A DNA stretch of 64,000 nucleotides, from contig NZ_JACVPL010000001.1 of NCBI RefSeq assembly GCF_018881925.1, forward strand, positions 124,001 through 188,000, read 5' to 3'. Below, piece by piece: positions 1 to 8,213 of the stretch. The notes beneath the pieces are model-generated. The model did no database searches, was not told the origin of the DNA, and saw only the letters and a program-made list of their open reading frames with translations. Made by a program: the position numbers and the translations under genes. This DNA comes from Polynucleobacter sp. Latsch14-2. GTDB taxonomy: Bacteria; Pseudomonadota; Gammaproteobacteria; Burkholderiales; Burkholderiaceae. Each line of letters starts with the position of its first letter. Position 1 is the first letter of the stretch.

Positions 1-735
1 CGTGGTATCGACCAATCTAATGGCAAGCCAGCGATTCAAGGTGGTTTTGACTACGCTCACGAAAGTGGTCTATACATTGGTAACTGGAACAGCTCCATTA
101 GCTGGGTAGGCGACAACTACAACACTTCTGGTGGTGTTGCTACTTCTGCACCAATTGAAATGGACTTCTACGGCGGCTTTAAGAAAGAGTTGATTGGTGA
201 AGGCTTTGCCTCTGATGTTGGCGTTCTCCAGTATTACTATCCAAATTCTGGCTTGGCATTAAGAAGCCAGCAAGCTAACCCAAACACCACAGAAATTTAT
301 GTAGCACAGAATTTCACATTCGGCGCATTAACTGGTTTTGGTAAGGTTTCTTATGCTGTTAGCACTTTGTTCGGCACAATCAATTCAACAGGTTCTTACT
401 ATCCTGATTTGACAGTGAACTATGACACAGGCGTATTTGGCATTGCCTTGAATGGTCACGTTGGCTATCAATATGTTGCAGGCAATCAGCCAAATAGCGG
501 CACTTCATTTGGTGCAAATAGCGTTGCAGTAAATGGTTTAAGCAACAGCACTTTATATAGCTACACTGACTGGAAATTGGGCTTGACTAAAGACTTTGGC
601 GGTGGCTTATCTGGATCCGTTGCTTACGTGGGCACTAATGCAGCAACCTACAAAGGTAGCTATGCCTACGCTAGTCCAACAGGCAAAAACACTGGTAGAG
701 CAACTGGTTTAGTTTCATTAACAAAGACTTTCTAA
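1..735 (+). CDS. Outer-membrane porin, TorF-like family (5' truncated by window edge)
   Basis: C-terminal part of a predicted outer-membrane beta-barrel protein. The gene enters from the left edge, so the start, signal peptide and first strands are not visible; 244 residues remain. The visible protein alternates short aromatic/glycine-rich strands (for example YIGNWNSSISW) and ends in LVSLTKTF with a terminal phenylalanine, the usual recognition signal for barrel insertion. The pattern resembles the TorF/TIGR02001 putative porin family, which I recall beside nitrogen-regulation genes in Burkholderiales. Only 24 bases separate it from glnK. The solute is unknown; a link to ammonium or urea uptake would be a guess from the neighbours. 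Confidence 0.75.
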   Translation, partial: RGIDQSNGKPAIQGGFDYAHESGLYIGNWNSSISWVGDNYNTSGGVATSAPIEMDFYGGFKKELIGEGFASDVGVLQYYYPNSGLALRSQQANPNTTEIYVAQNFTFGALTGFGKVSYAVSTLFGTINSTGSYYPDLTVNYDTGVFGIALNGHVGYQYVAGNQPNSGTSFGANSVAVNGLSNSTLYSYTDWKLGLTKDFGGGLSGSVAYVGTNAATYKGSYAYASPTGKNTGRATGLVSLTKTF

Positions 736-747
736 TTCTTTCCCTGA

Positions 748-1098
<351 letters not shown>

Positions 1099-1111
1099 AG
1101 AGAGGTTCAAA

Positions 1112-2593
1112 ATGTTAACTTGGATGAAACGACTCGTTGCTGGTGGCGCTATGGCTTTGGCTATTGGCGCAACCGGTGTGATGGTAACTTCACCGGCCCA
1201 TGCTGATGAAGCAAAAAAACCTGCAGTAACTGCTCCGGCTGCAGCACCTGCCGCAGCTCCAGCTGCAGCGCCTGCTGCCGTTCCTAACAAAGGTGATACC
1301 GCTTGGATGTTGGTTTCCACAGCATTAGTGCTGTTGATGACACTTCCTGGTTTAGCTTTGTTCTACGGTGGCTTAACACGTAGCAAAAATATTCTCTCAA
1401 TCTGTATGCAATGTTTCATGGTCTTTTCCGTGATTACGGTGCTGTGGGCGCTTTACGGCTACAGTTTTGCATTCACAGAAGGTGGGGCATTCATTGGTGG
1501 ACTTGATCGTCTCTTCTTGGCTGGCATGACTCCAGACTCAGTAGCGGCTACCTTTAGTAAAGGTGTTGTGATTCCTGAGTATGTATTTATGGCATTCCAA
1601 GCAGTTTTCGCTACGATTACTTGCTGCTTGATTATTGGTTCCTTCGCTGAGCGCGCTAAGTTCTCTGCAATCTTGGTATTTATGATCATCTGGTTCACAT
1701 TCAGCTACTTGCCAATCGCTCACATGGTTTGGTTCTGGCCTGGTCCTGATGACATCAAAGATGCTGCATCACTTGAGGCAATTACTGCTCGCGCTGGTTG
1801 GTTGTGGCAAAAAGGTGTTCTCGACTTTGCTGGCGGTACTGTTGTTCACATCAATGCTGCGATTGCTGGCTTGGTTGGTTCATTTGTTATCGGCAAGCGT
1901 CTTGGTTACGGCAAAGAAGCAATGAAGCCACATAACTTAGTGTATGTAATGTCTGGCGCTGCACTCTTGTGGTTTGGCTGGTTTGGTTTCAATGCTGGCT
2001 CAGCTCTTGAAGCAAACGGCAGCGCTGCATTGGCATTCGTGAATACTTATTTGGCTACTGCTGCTGCTGTATTAGGCTGGTCAGTTGCCGAGTGGATTCT
2101 CAAAGGTAAGCCTTCCATGTTGGGCGCTGCTTCAGGTTGCGTAGCTGGTTTAGTAGCTATTACCCCTGCCGCTGGTTTTGTTGGTCCAATGGGTTCACTC
2201 GCAATTGGTGTATTTGCTGGCGTAATTTGCCTCTGGGGTGTAACTGGTCTCAAGAAAATCTTGGGTTCAGATGACAGCTTGGATGTATTCGGCGTACACG
2301 GTGTTGGCGGTATCTCTGGTGCACTATTGACTGGTGTATTCGCTGATCCAGCTTTGGGTGGAACAGGTATCTGGGATTATGTAACTAACGCCGTTTCAGC
2401 TGATGCCTACGATATGACTCACCAAGTTTGGGTTCAAGCTCAAGGTGTTATTACTACTTTGATCTGGTCTGGCGTAGTTTCCTTCATTGCCTTCAAATTG
2501 ATCGATATCGTGATTGGTTTGCGCGTCAAGGAAGATGAAGAGCGCGAAGGCTTGGATATTAGCTCACATGGTGAGTCTGCCTACGAGTCTTAA
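1112..2593 (+). CDS. amtB: Ammonium transporter AmtB
   Basis: Ammonium channel of the Amt/Rh family, 493 residues from the ATG at 1112, which follows an AGAGAGG ribosome site; the frame is open further upstream but that part overlaps glnK. Residues 1-26 form a signal peptide ending in SPAHA. An alanine/proline-rich linker (about 34-52) comes next, then about eleven membrane segments. The twin pore histidines are seen in DFAGGTVVHINAA and DVFGVHGVGG. The protein forms inner-membrane trimers that conduct ammonia and are blocked by GlnK. The low-complexity linker is unlike E. coli AmtB, although signal peptides on AmtB are normal. A terminator follows. Confidence 0.96.
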   Translation: MLTWMKRLVAGGAMALAIGATGVMVTSPAHADEAKKPAVTAPAAAPAAAPAAAPAAVPNKGDTAWMLVSTALVLLMTLPGLALFYGGLTRSKNILSICMQCFMVFSVITVLWALYGYSFAFTEGGAFIGGLDRLFLAGMTPDSVAATFSKGVVIPEYVFMAFQAVFATITCCLIIGSFAERAKFSAILVFMIIWFTFSYLPIAHMVWFWPGPDDIKDAASLEAITARAGWLWQKGVLDFAGGTVVHINAAIAGLVGSFVIGKRLGYGKEAMKPHNLVYVMSGAALLWFGWFGFNAGSALEANGSAALAFVNTYLATAAAVLGWSVAEWILKGKPSMLGAASGCVAGLVAITPAAGFVGPMGSLAIGVFAGVICLWGVTGLKKILGSDDSLDVFGVHGVGGISGALLTGVFADPALGGTGIWDYVTNAVSADAYDMTHQVWVQAQGVITTLIWSGVVSFIAFKLIDIVIGLRVKEDEEREGLDISSHGESAYES

Positions 2594-2642
2594 TTAGTAG
2601 ATTTACCCCTCACTGGGCGGCTTTGGTTGCCTAGTTTTTAAG

Positions 2643-2674
2643 CGCGGGATCCCTGGATCCCGCGTCTTTCTTTT
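2643..2674 (+). terminator. Rho-independent terminator of glnK-amtB
   Basis: A 10-base perfect inverted repeat (CGCGGGATCC, two-base centre, GGATCCCGCG) is followed by TCTTTCTTTT. It lies 50 bases after the amtB stop and just before the gshA -10 box, so it separates the two transcription units. Confidence 0.85.
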
Positions 2675-2682
2675 AAAAATCT

Positions 2683-2697
2683 TACAATGGTGAAATG
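2683..2697 (+). promoter_or_regulatory. Leaderless-type -10 box of gshA
   Basis: TACAAT at 2683-2688, then six bases, then the gshA ATG at 2695. The expected transcription start (seven bases after the -10 box) falls on the A of ATG. No Shine-Dalgarno sequence and no good -35 box are visible; the upstream position is occupied by the amtB terminator. Confidence 0.55.
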
Positions 2698-3993
2698 GTT
2701 CCACATCTCATCACCGCCCTTAGCGGCCCTTTACTCGAATTAGAGTCAAAGGTCTTAGAAGCAACCCCTACTATTGAGCGCTGGTTTAGGCTTGAATGGC
2801 AGGAGCATACCCCGCCTTTTTATTGTTCTGTAGACCTTCGGAATTCTGGTTTTAAGCTAGCCCCCGTGGATACAAATCTATTTCCTGGTGGATTTAATAA
2901 TTTATCCCCTCAGATGTTGCCGTTGGCCGTTCAGGCAGCCATGGCTGCAATTGAGAAAATTTGTCCAGAAGCAAAAAACTTACTGTTAATTCCTGAGCGG
3001 CACACACGTAACACTTTCTATTTACAAAATATTGCGCGCCTCTCATCCATCTTGCGACAGGCTGGACTGAATGTTCGCTTGGGTACTTTGTCTGATGAAA
3101 TAAAAAAACCAACCTGGATTGAGCTGCCAGATGGTAATCGTTTGTTGATGGAACCTTTGTCTCGCACTGGTCTAAAAAAACAACGTTTAGGTTTGAAAGA
3201 TTTTGATCCCTGCTCGATTTTGTTGAACAATGATTTATCCGCTGGCATCCCGCCGATATTAGAAAATATTCACGAGCAATACTTGTTGCCAGGATTGCAT
3301 GCTGGTTGGCATGTGCGGCGTAAGTCAGCACATTTTGCTGCTTATGATGAGGTTGCTAAGAAATTTTCTAAGTTGATCAATATTGACCCTTGGATGATTA
3401 ATCCGTACTTTGCCAGTTGCTCGAATGTTAATTTTCATGAGCGTAAAGGTGAAGAGGAGCTGCAAGCAGCAGTGGAACAAGTCCTCAAGAAAACCGCAAA
3501 AAAATATCGTGAGTACGGTATTAAAGAAAAACCGTATGCGGTTGTGAAGGCCGATGCAGGTACTTATGGCATGGGTGTGATGGTGGTGAATGATCCAGCA
3601 CAGCTTAAGGGGCTCAATCGCAAAGACCGCAATAAGATGAGCGTGGTCAAAGAGGGCCTAGAGGTAAGTGATGTACTTATTCAAGAAGGTGTTTATACCT
3701 TTGAGAAAGTCAATGAGGCAGTGGCTGAACCTGTCGTCTATATGATTGATCGTTACGTTATTGGCGGCTTCTATCGCGTACATACCGATCGTGGCCCCGA
3801 TGAAAATCTCAATGCGCCGGGTATGCACTTTGTGCCTTTGGCATTTGAGCAAAACTCCATGCCCGATCTAGGTGCCAAGCCTGGTAGCGCCCCCCCAAAT
3901 CGCTTCTATCTATATGGTGTGGTGGCTCGCCTTGCCTTGCTGGCTTCTTCTCTAGAGCTTGAGCGTACCGACCCCGATGCTGAAGCTGCATGA
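2695..3993 (+). CDS. gshA: Glutamate--cysteine ligase (GshA, PF08886-type)
   Basis: First enzyme of glutathione synthesis: joins glutamate and cysteine with ATP to give gamma-glutamylcysteine in the cytosol. The 432-residue protein is of the kind first described in Acidithiobacillus (GshA family PF08886), not the E. coli type. Recognisable segments are YAVVKADAGTYGMGVMVV (about 282-299), typical of an ATP-grasp-like nucleotide site, and VYMIDRYVIGGFYRVH. gshB follows after 31 bases, which supports the call. The start lacks a ribosome site and looks leaderless. Sequence similarity to E. coli GshA is not expected, so the assignment rests on family recall plus the gshB neighbour. Confidence 0.88.
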   Translation: MVPHLITALSGPLLELESKVLEATPTIERWFRLEWQEHTPPFYCSVDLRNSGFKLAPVDTNLFPGGFNNLSPQMLPLAVQAAMAAIEKICPEAKNLLLIPERHTRNTFYLQNIARLSSILRQAGLNVRLGTLSDEIKKPTWIELPDGNRLLMEPLSRTGLKKQRLGLKDFDPCSILLNNDLSAGIPPILENIHEQYLLPGLHAGWHVRRKSAHFAAYDEVAKKFSKLINIDPWMINPYFASCSNVNFHERKGEEELQAAVEQVLKKTAKKYREYGIKEKPYAVVKADAGTYGMGVMVVNDPAQLKGLNRKDRNKMSVVKEGLEVSDVLIQEGVYTFEKVNEAVAEPVVYMIDRYVIGGFYRVHTDRGPDENLNAPGMHFVPLAFEQNSMPDLGAKPGSAPPNRFYLYGVVARLALLASSLELERTDPDAEAA

Positions 3994-4024
3994 GTCTGAT
4001 GTGCATTCATAGGTAGATAGAACA

Positions 4025-4966
4025 ATGGATTTTTTATTCATCGCCGATCCACTGGAGTCTTTTAAGGTGAGCAAAGACTCTACGCTAGCGATGATGCGAG
4101 TAGCGCAAGAGGCAGGGCATCGTTTGTGGTTTTGTCAAAGTCGTCATTTGCTTTGGAGGGAAAAACTGGCCATTGCCGATTGCCAGTCTTTGGCTATCAA
4201 GCCTAGTGGAACATCTTGGTTTGAGTTAGGGGATATTGAAAGTCGTGCCCTAAATACTTTTTCAGCAGTTCTGATGCGCACCGACCCGCCATTTGATATT
4301 GAATACCTCAACACAACCTGGCTGCTATCCGCAGCAGTAAGGCAGGGTGCCAAGGTATTTAATAATCCGGCAGCTATTCGGGACCATTCAGAAAAACTAT
4401 CGATCACCGAATTTCCTGAACTGATTCCTCCTACTTTAGTAACCCGTGAATTGAGTGCCGTTGAAGCATTTCATCGGCAGTACCAAGATATTGTGATTAA
4501 GCCGCTAGATGGCATGGGTGGCATGGGTGTCTTTCGAGTTGGCGCAGACGGCTTAAATTTAGCAAGCATTGTTGAAACCTTAGGTGAGAATGGTGCAAGA
4601 ACCTTAATGGTTCAGCGCTTTCTGCCAGAGATCGTGCAAGGCGACAAGCGCGTACTGTTGATCGGCGGAGAAGTAGTGCCATTTGCATTGGCACGAATAC
4701 CTCAAGGCAGTGAGATTCGGGGTAATCTTGCAGCAGGTGGCAAGGGAGTCGCCATGCCTCTTAGTGCTGCCGAGAAAGTTGTTGCAGAAAAACTGGCGCC
4801 TATTTTAAATAGGCGTGGTTTATTCTTGGTTGGATTGGATTTAATTGGTGCTTATGTCACTGAAATCAATGTCACTAGCCCAACTTGTTTTGTGGAAATT
4901 ACAGAGCAAACTGGTTTTGATGTCGCCCAATTTTGGCTAACAGCACTTCAGAAAGCATTGACTTAA
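4025..4966 (+). CDS. gshB: Glutathione synthetase
   Basis: ATP-grasp ligase of 313 residues that adds glycine to gamma-glutamylcysteine, completing glutathione in the cytosol. Seen in the sequence: an N-terminal pre-ATP domain with RTDPPFDIEYL; the ATP-grasp core with KPLDGMGGMGVFRV (about 160-173); and the C-terminal metal/substrate region VTEINVTSPTCFVEI. The length matches the family (about 315). It lies 31 bases after gshA in the same direction, with a weak AGGTAGATAG ribosome site. The next gene starts three bases after its stop, so gshA, gshB and the PTS genes may be one transcript. Confidence 0.95.
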   Translation: MDFLFIADPLESFKVSKDSTLAMMRVAQEAGHRLWFCQSRHLLWREKLAIADCQSLAIKPSGTSWFELGDIESRALNTFSAVLMRTDPPFDIEYLNTTWLLSAAVRQGAKVFNNPAAIRDHSEKLSITEFPELIPPTLVTRELSAVEAFHRQYQDIVIKPLDGMGGMGVFRVGADGLNLASIVETLGENGARTLMVQRFLPEIVQGDKRVLLIGGEVVPFALARIPQGSEIRGNLAAGGKGVAMPLSAAEKVVAEKLAPILNRRGLFLVGLDLIGAYVTEINVTSPTCFVEITEQTGFDVAQFWLTALQKALT

Positions 4967-4968
4967 AT

Positions 4969-5409
4969 ATGGTTGGAATTGTGATCGTCGCTCACACCCC
5001 GGTTGCCAGTGCAATGCTGGGGTTTGCCGAACATACTTATGGTGTGGTCCCTGAGCGGATGAGGGCGGTAGATATTCCTCCTCATGAAGATACTAAAGTC
5101 AGCTTTGATCGGGTGATGAAGGCTGCATATGGCGTCAACACTGGCAATGGCGTATTGATTTTGACGGATGTGATGGGTGCGACTCCGGCTAATGTGGCCT
5201 CAAAGTTAGAGGCTCTTGGCCCATTATCCGGACTAAATGCACCGGTGATTGTGCTGGCAGGGCTGAATTTGCCAATGTTGATGCGCTGCATTTCTCATCG
5301 AGGTGAGAGTTTGGAGGAGTTAGCTCAAAAAGCACTTGCTGGTGGCCAACACGGAATCCTACGGCTTGGATCAAAAACGTATTCAGAAAAAACCGAACAA
5401 GAAAGTTAG
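4969..5409 (+). CDS. PTS EIIA component, mannose family (ManX-like)
   Basis: Single-domain EIIA of the mannose/sorbose class, 146 residues, taking the ATG at 4969 because the frame upstream of it lies inside gshB. The phosphorylation-site histidine is His9 in IVIVAHTPVAS; LTDVMGATPANVA is also typical. In a sugar PTS this domain passes phosphate from HPr to a EIIB subunit. No EIIB, EIIC or EIID is present here, and it stands directly before ptsH and ptsI, as in many Burkholderiales. A regulatory role in a phosphorelay is therefore more likely than transport; the target cannot be read from the sequence. Confidence 0.9.
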   Translation: MVGIVIVAHTPVASAMLGFAEHTYGVVPERMRAVDIPPHEDTKVSFDRVMKAAYGVNTGNGVLILTDVMGATPANVASKLEALGPLSGLNAPVIVLAGLNLPMLMRCISHRGESLEELAQKALAGGQHGILRLGSKTYSEKTEQES

Positions 5410-5411
5410 TC

Positions 5412-5681
5412 ATGCCTATTTCTGAAATTCAGATTGTGAATAAACTTGGCTTGCATGCGCGTGCTTCAGCGAAGCTTTCTCAGTTGGCAGCCCAATTCCC
5501 CTGTGAAATACTGCTGTCACGCAATGGCCGTCAAATCAACGCTAAGAGCATTATGGGTGTGATGATGTTGGCTGCCGGCATTGGCAGCACCATTACTTTA
5601 GAAACAATTGGCGAGAGAGCTGATGAGGCAATGTTAGCTTTAACTGCCTTAATCAATAATCGTTTTGGTGAAGGCGAATAG
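5412..5681 (+). CDS. ptsH: HPr phosphocarrier protein
   Basis: Phosphocarrier of the PTS, 89 residues (family usual 85-90). His15 in KLGLHARAS accepts phosphate from EI. Ser46 in NAKSIMGVMML is the residue phosphorylated by HPr kinase, and hprK is present at about 37.8-38.8 kb, so both inputs to HPr are encoded in this window. It starts three bases after the EIIA stop and ends three bases before ptsI, indicating translational coupling in one operon. Confidence 0.96.
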   Translation: MPISEIQIVNKLGLHARASAKLSQLAAQFPCEILLSRNGRQINAKSIMGVMMLAAGIGSTITLETIGERADEAMLALTALINNRFGEGE

Positions 5682-5683
5682 AT

Positions 5684-7435
5684 ATGACTTTTGCTTTGCA
5701 TGGAATTCCAGTATCAAATGGCATTGCTATTGGCAAGGCGGTACTGATTTCACATGCGGCATTAGAGGTAAGTCATTACTTGGTTGAGGCAGGCAAGGAG
5801 GAGCTTGAAGCACAAAAGCTATTGGGTGCTTTTGAACAAGTTCGTTTCGAGCTGGAGCAGTTACGCCATGGCTTACCTAAAGATGCACCTCAGGAGATGG
5901 CAGCTTTCTTGGATGTGCATGGCATGATCTTGGCTGATCCAGCTTTAGCGGAAAAGCCGCTTAAATTAATTCGCACCCAACGTTTAAATGCGGCGTGGGC
6001 ATTAACCACGGAGCTAAATGATCTCCTAGAGCAATTTGCAGAGATTGAAGATGTTTATCTGAAGGAGCGTGGCAACGATATTCGCCAGGTAGCCGAACGT
6101 GTTCTGAGGGCGCTAAATTTCCAGCAAAAAGAAGCTCTATCTGACCAGGAGATTATTGCCGCTAGTGATTTTGGGGCGGATGCCATTATTGTGGCGCACG
6201 ATATTGCCCCCCATGACATGATGCGCTTCAAGGACCACTTATTCACTGGTTTTGTAACTGATCTGGGCGGCAAGACATCTCATACCGCGATTGTTGCTCG
6301 CAGCATGGAAATTCCTGCAGTAGTGGGAGTACGCCATGCTAGCGAGATGATTCGTCATGGAGATTGGTTGGTTCTTGATGGCGAACGTGGTGTGGTGGTG
6401 GTTGCCCCAGACGAGCAGTTGTTATCTGAATACCGGAAGCTGCAAAACCAGGCATTAAAAGAATCCCGCAAACTTCAACAGCTTAGACACTCTAAGACTC
6501 GCACAGCAGATCATGTTGATATTCAGTTATTTGCCAATATTGAGTTACCCGAAGACGCTACTCAGGCGGTAGAGCTTGGAGCGGTGGGTGTTGGTTTATT
6601 TCGCTCTGAGTTTTTATTTATGGATCGCCATCAAGCTTTGCCTGATGAAGAGCAGCAATATCAAGAATATCGCCGCGTGGTTGATTTAATGCATGGCCTA
6701 CCAGTCAACATTAGAACGATTGACGTTGGTGCAGATAAGGCTTTGGGGGCGGGGGGCGATGTGTCGCAAACTGGCACTTCCCCTTTGGGCTTGCGGGCAA
6801 TTCGCTGGTCTTTGACTGAGCCTGAAATCTTTTTGACACAGCTGAGGGCGATTTTGCGAGCATCAGCTCATGGGCAGGCGCGCATCATGATTCCAATGCT
6901 GGCGCACGCAAAAGAAATTGATGAAACTTTGCGCTTGATCGAAAAAGCCAAACAACAATTACATTCGCGTGGACAGCCCTTTAACCCCAATATTCAGGTT
7001 GGGGCCATGATTGAAATACCAGCTGCAGCATTGGTGTTGCCGCTCTTTATCGATCGTTTTGACTTCTTATCAATTGGTACAAATGATTTGATTCAGTACA
7101 CGCTAGCAATTGATCGAGCAGATCATGCTGTAGCGCATTTATATGACCCTTTACATCCAGCTATTTTGTACTTGTTAGCCAGCATCATTGAGCAAGCTAA
7201 TCGCGCTAATGTGCCTATTGCCGTTTGCGGTGAAATGGCGGGCGATCCCTCATTAACCAAGCTACTTTTGGCAATGGGTTTAACCGATTTTTCAATGCAT
7301 TTTAGTCAGCTACTACTGGTCAAGCGTGAGATTTTGAAAGCCGATGTGGGTCAGTTAAAAGCGCGTATCCCTCGGGTATTGAAGGCTTATGAACCAGAGG
7401 CTCAAGCAAAAGCACTAGAGCGTCTGTTTGCTTAA
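5684..7435 (+). CDS. ptsI: PTS enzyme I (phosphoenolpyruvate--protein phosphotransferase)
   Basis: Transfers phosphate from phosphoenolpyruvate to HPr. 583 residues, close to E. coli EI (575). In order: N-terminal HPr-binding/phosphohistidine domain with active His200 in GGKTSHTAIVARS; the PEP-binding TIM-barrel with GVGLFRSEFLFM, RTIDVGADK and SIGTNDLIQYTLAIDRAD; and the catalytic cysteine in VCGEMAGDP. It is the last gene of the EIIA-HPr-EI set. Its stop codon directly abuts the stop codon of the convergent moeB gene, with no terminator between them. Confidence 0.97.
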   Translation: MTFALHGIPVSNGIAIGKAVLISHAALEVSHYLVEAGKEELEAQKLLGAFEQVRFELEQLRHGLPKDAPQEMAAFLDVHGMILADPALAEKPLKLIRTQRLNAAWALTTELNDLLEQFAEIEDVYLKERGNDIRQVAERVLRALNFQQKEALSDQEIIAASDFGADAIIVAHDIAPHDMMRFKDHLFTGFVTDLGGKTSHTAIVARSMEIPAVVGVRHASEMIRHGDWLVLDGERGVVVVAPDEQLLSEYRKLQNQALKESRKLQQLRHSKTRTADHVDIQLFANIELPEDATQAVELGAVGVGLFRSEFLFMDRHQALPDEEQQYQEYRRVVDLMHGLPVNIRTIDVGADKALGAGGDVSQTGTSPLGLRAIRWSLTEPEIFLTQLRAILRASAHGQARIMIPMLAHAKEIDETLRLIEKAKQQLHSRGQPFNPNIQVGAMIEIPAAALVLPLFIDRFDFLSIGTNDLIQYTLAIDRADHAVAHLYDPLHPAILYLLASIIEQANRANVPIAVCGEMAGDPSLTKLLLAMGLTDFSMHFSQLLLVKREILKADVGQLKARIPRVLKAYEPEAQAKALERLFA

Positions 7436-8188
7436 TTAGTGAGATTGCCCACACACCACGCAATCAGGGTTGCGGCTGATGCGAATTTCGTCTATTTGGG
7501 TATTGCCTGCATTCCAAAGCAACATCCGTCCGACTAGCGGCTCACCAAATCCAATAATGACTTGCAGGGCTTGCGCAGCTTGCATTGCGCCAATGATGCC
7601 CACTAGTGGCGAAAAGATCCCCATGCTTGCACAACTTACCTCTTCAAGCTGATCTTCGGGGGAGAAGATGCAGGCATAGCAAGGCGACGCTTTGCTGCGT
7701 GAATCAAACACACTAATTTGACCATCAAAGCGCAGTGCTGAGCCTGACACTAGAGGAATTTGATGTTCTACGCAAAGGCGATTAATCATTTGCCGAGTAG
7801 CAAAATTATCAGTGCAATCCAAAACAATATTAACGGTTGGTAGCAGTTGGTTGAGCAGCTCCGTGTCTGCTTTTTCCCCAATCGCATTGACGACAATACT
7901 CGGGTTAATGTTTTTTAAAAAAGACTTACCGGAGATCGCCTTATTTTGCCCAATGCTATTTTCAATATGCATGATTTGGCGCTGAAGATTGGTGAGATCC
8001 ACAATGTCATGATCAACCAAGGTAATTTTCCCCAAGCCTGCTGCGGCGAGATAGGGGGCGGCAGCGCTGCCTAGTCCACCAGCACCAATGATTAGGGCAT
8101 GGGCAGACAAGAGTTTTTCTTGACCACCAACATCAATCTCCTCGAGGAGCACATGTCGTGAATAGCGTAGCAGCTGCTCATCATTCAT
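7436..8188 (-). CDS. moeB: HesA/MoeB/ThiF family adenylyltransferase
   Basis: E1-like enzyme that adenylates the C-terminal glycine of a ubiquitin-like sulfur carrier (MoaD or ThiS) for molybdopterin or thiazole synthesis. 250 residues. The nucleotide loop GAGGLGSAAAPYLAAAG (about 37-53) and VDHDIVDLTNLQRQ are clear; zinc cysteine pairs CYAC and CVVC are present, the second near the C-terminus; a cysteine in EEVSCASMG lies near the crossover loop. MoeB and ThiF cannot be separated by sequence alone. It is the third gene of gpmA-ctpA-moeB, 25 bases after ctpA. Confidence 0.88.
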   Translation of the reverse strand: MNDEQLLRYSRHVLLEEIDVGGQEKLLSAHALIIGAGGLGSAAAPYLAAAGLGKITLVDHDIVDLTNLQRQIMHIENSIGQNKAISGKSFLKNINPSIVVNAIGEKADTELLNQLLPTVNIVLDCTDNFATRQMINRLCVEHQIPLVSGSALRFDGQISVFDSRSKASPCYACIFSPEDQLEEVSCASMGIFSPLVGIIGAMQAAQALQVIIGFGEPLVGRMLLWNAGNTQIDEIRISRNPDCVVCGQSH

Positions 8189-8213
8189 TGGCGACCTCGG
8201 ATATTTTTTTAGA

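Noticed and set aside
2643..2664. Perfect GC-rich palindrome as a possible operator or attachment site
   Set aside because: Followed by a T-rich tract directly after amtB, so a terminator explains it.
2894..3331. 145-codon minus-strand open frame within gshA
   Set aside because: Antisense shadow of a conserved gene; no similarity recognised.
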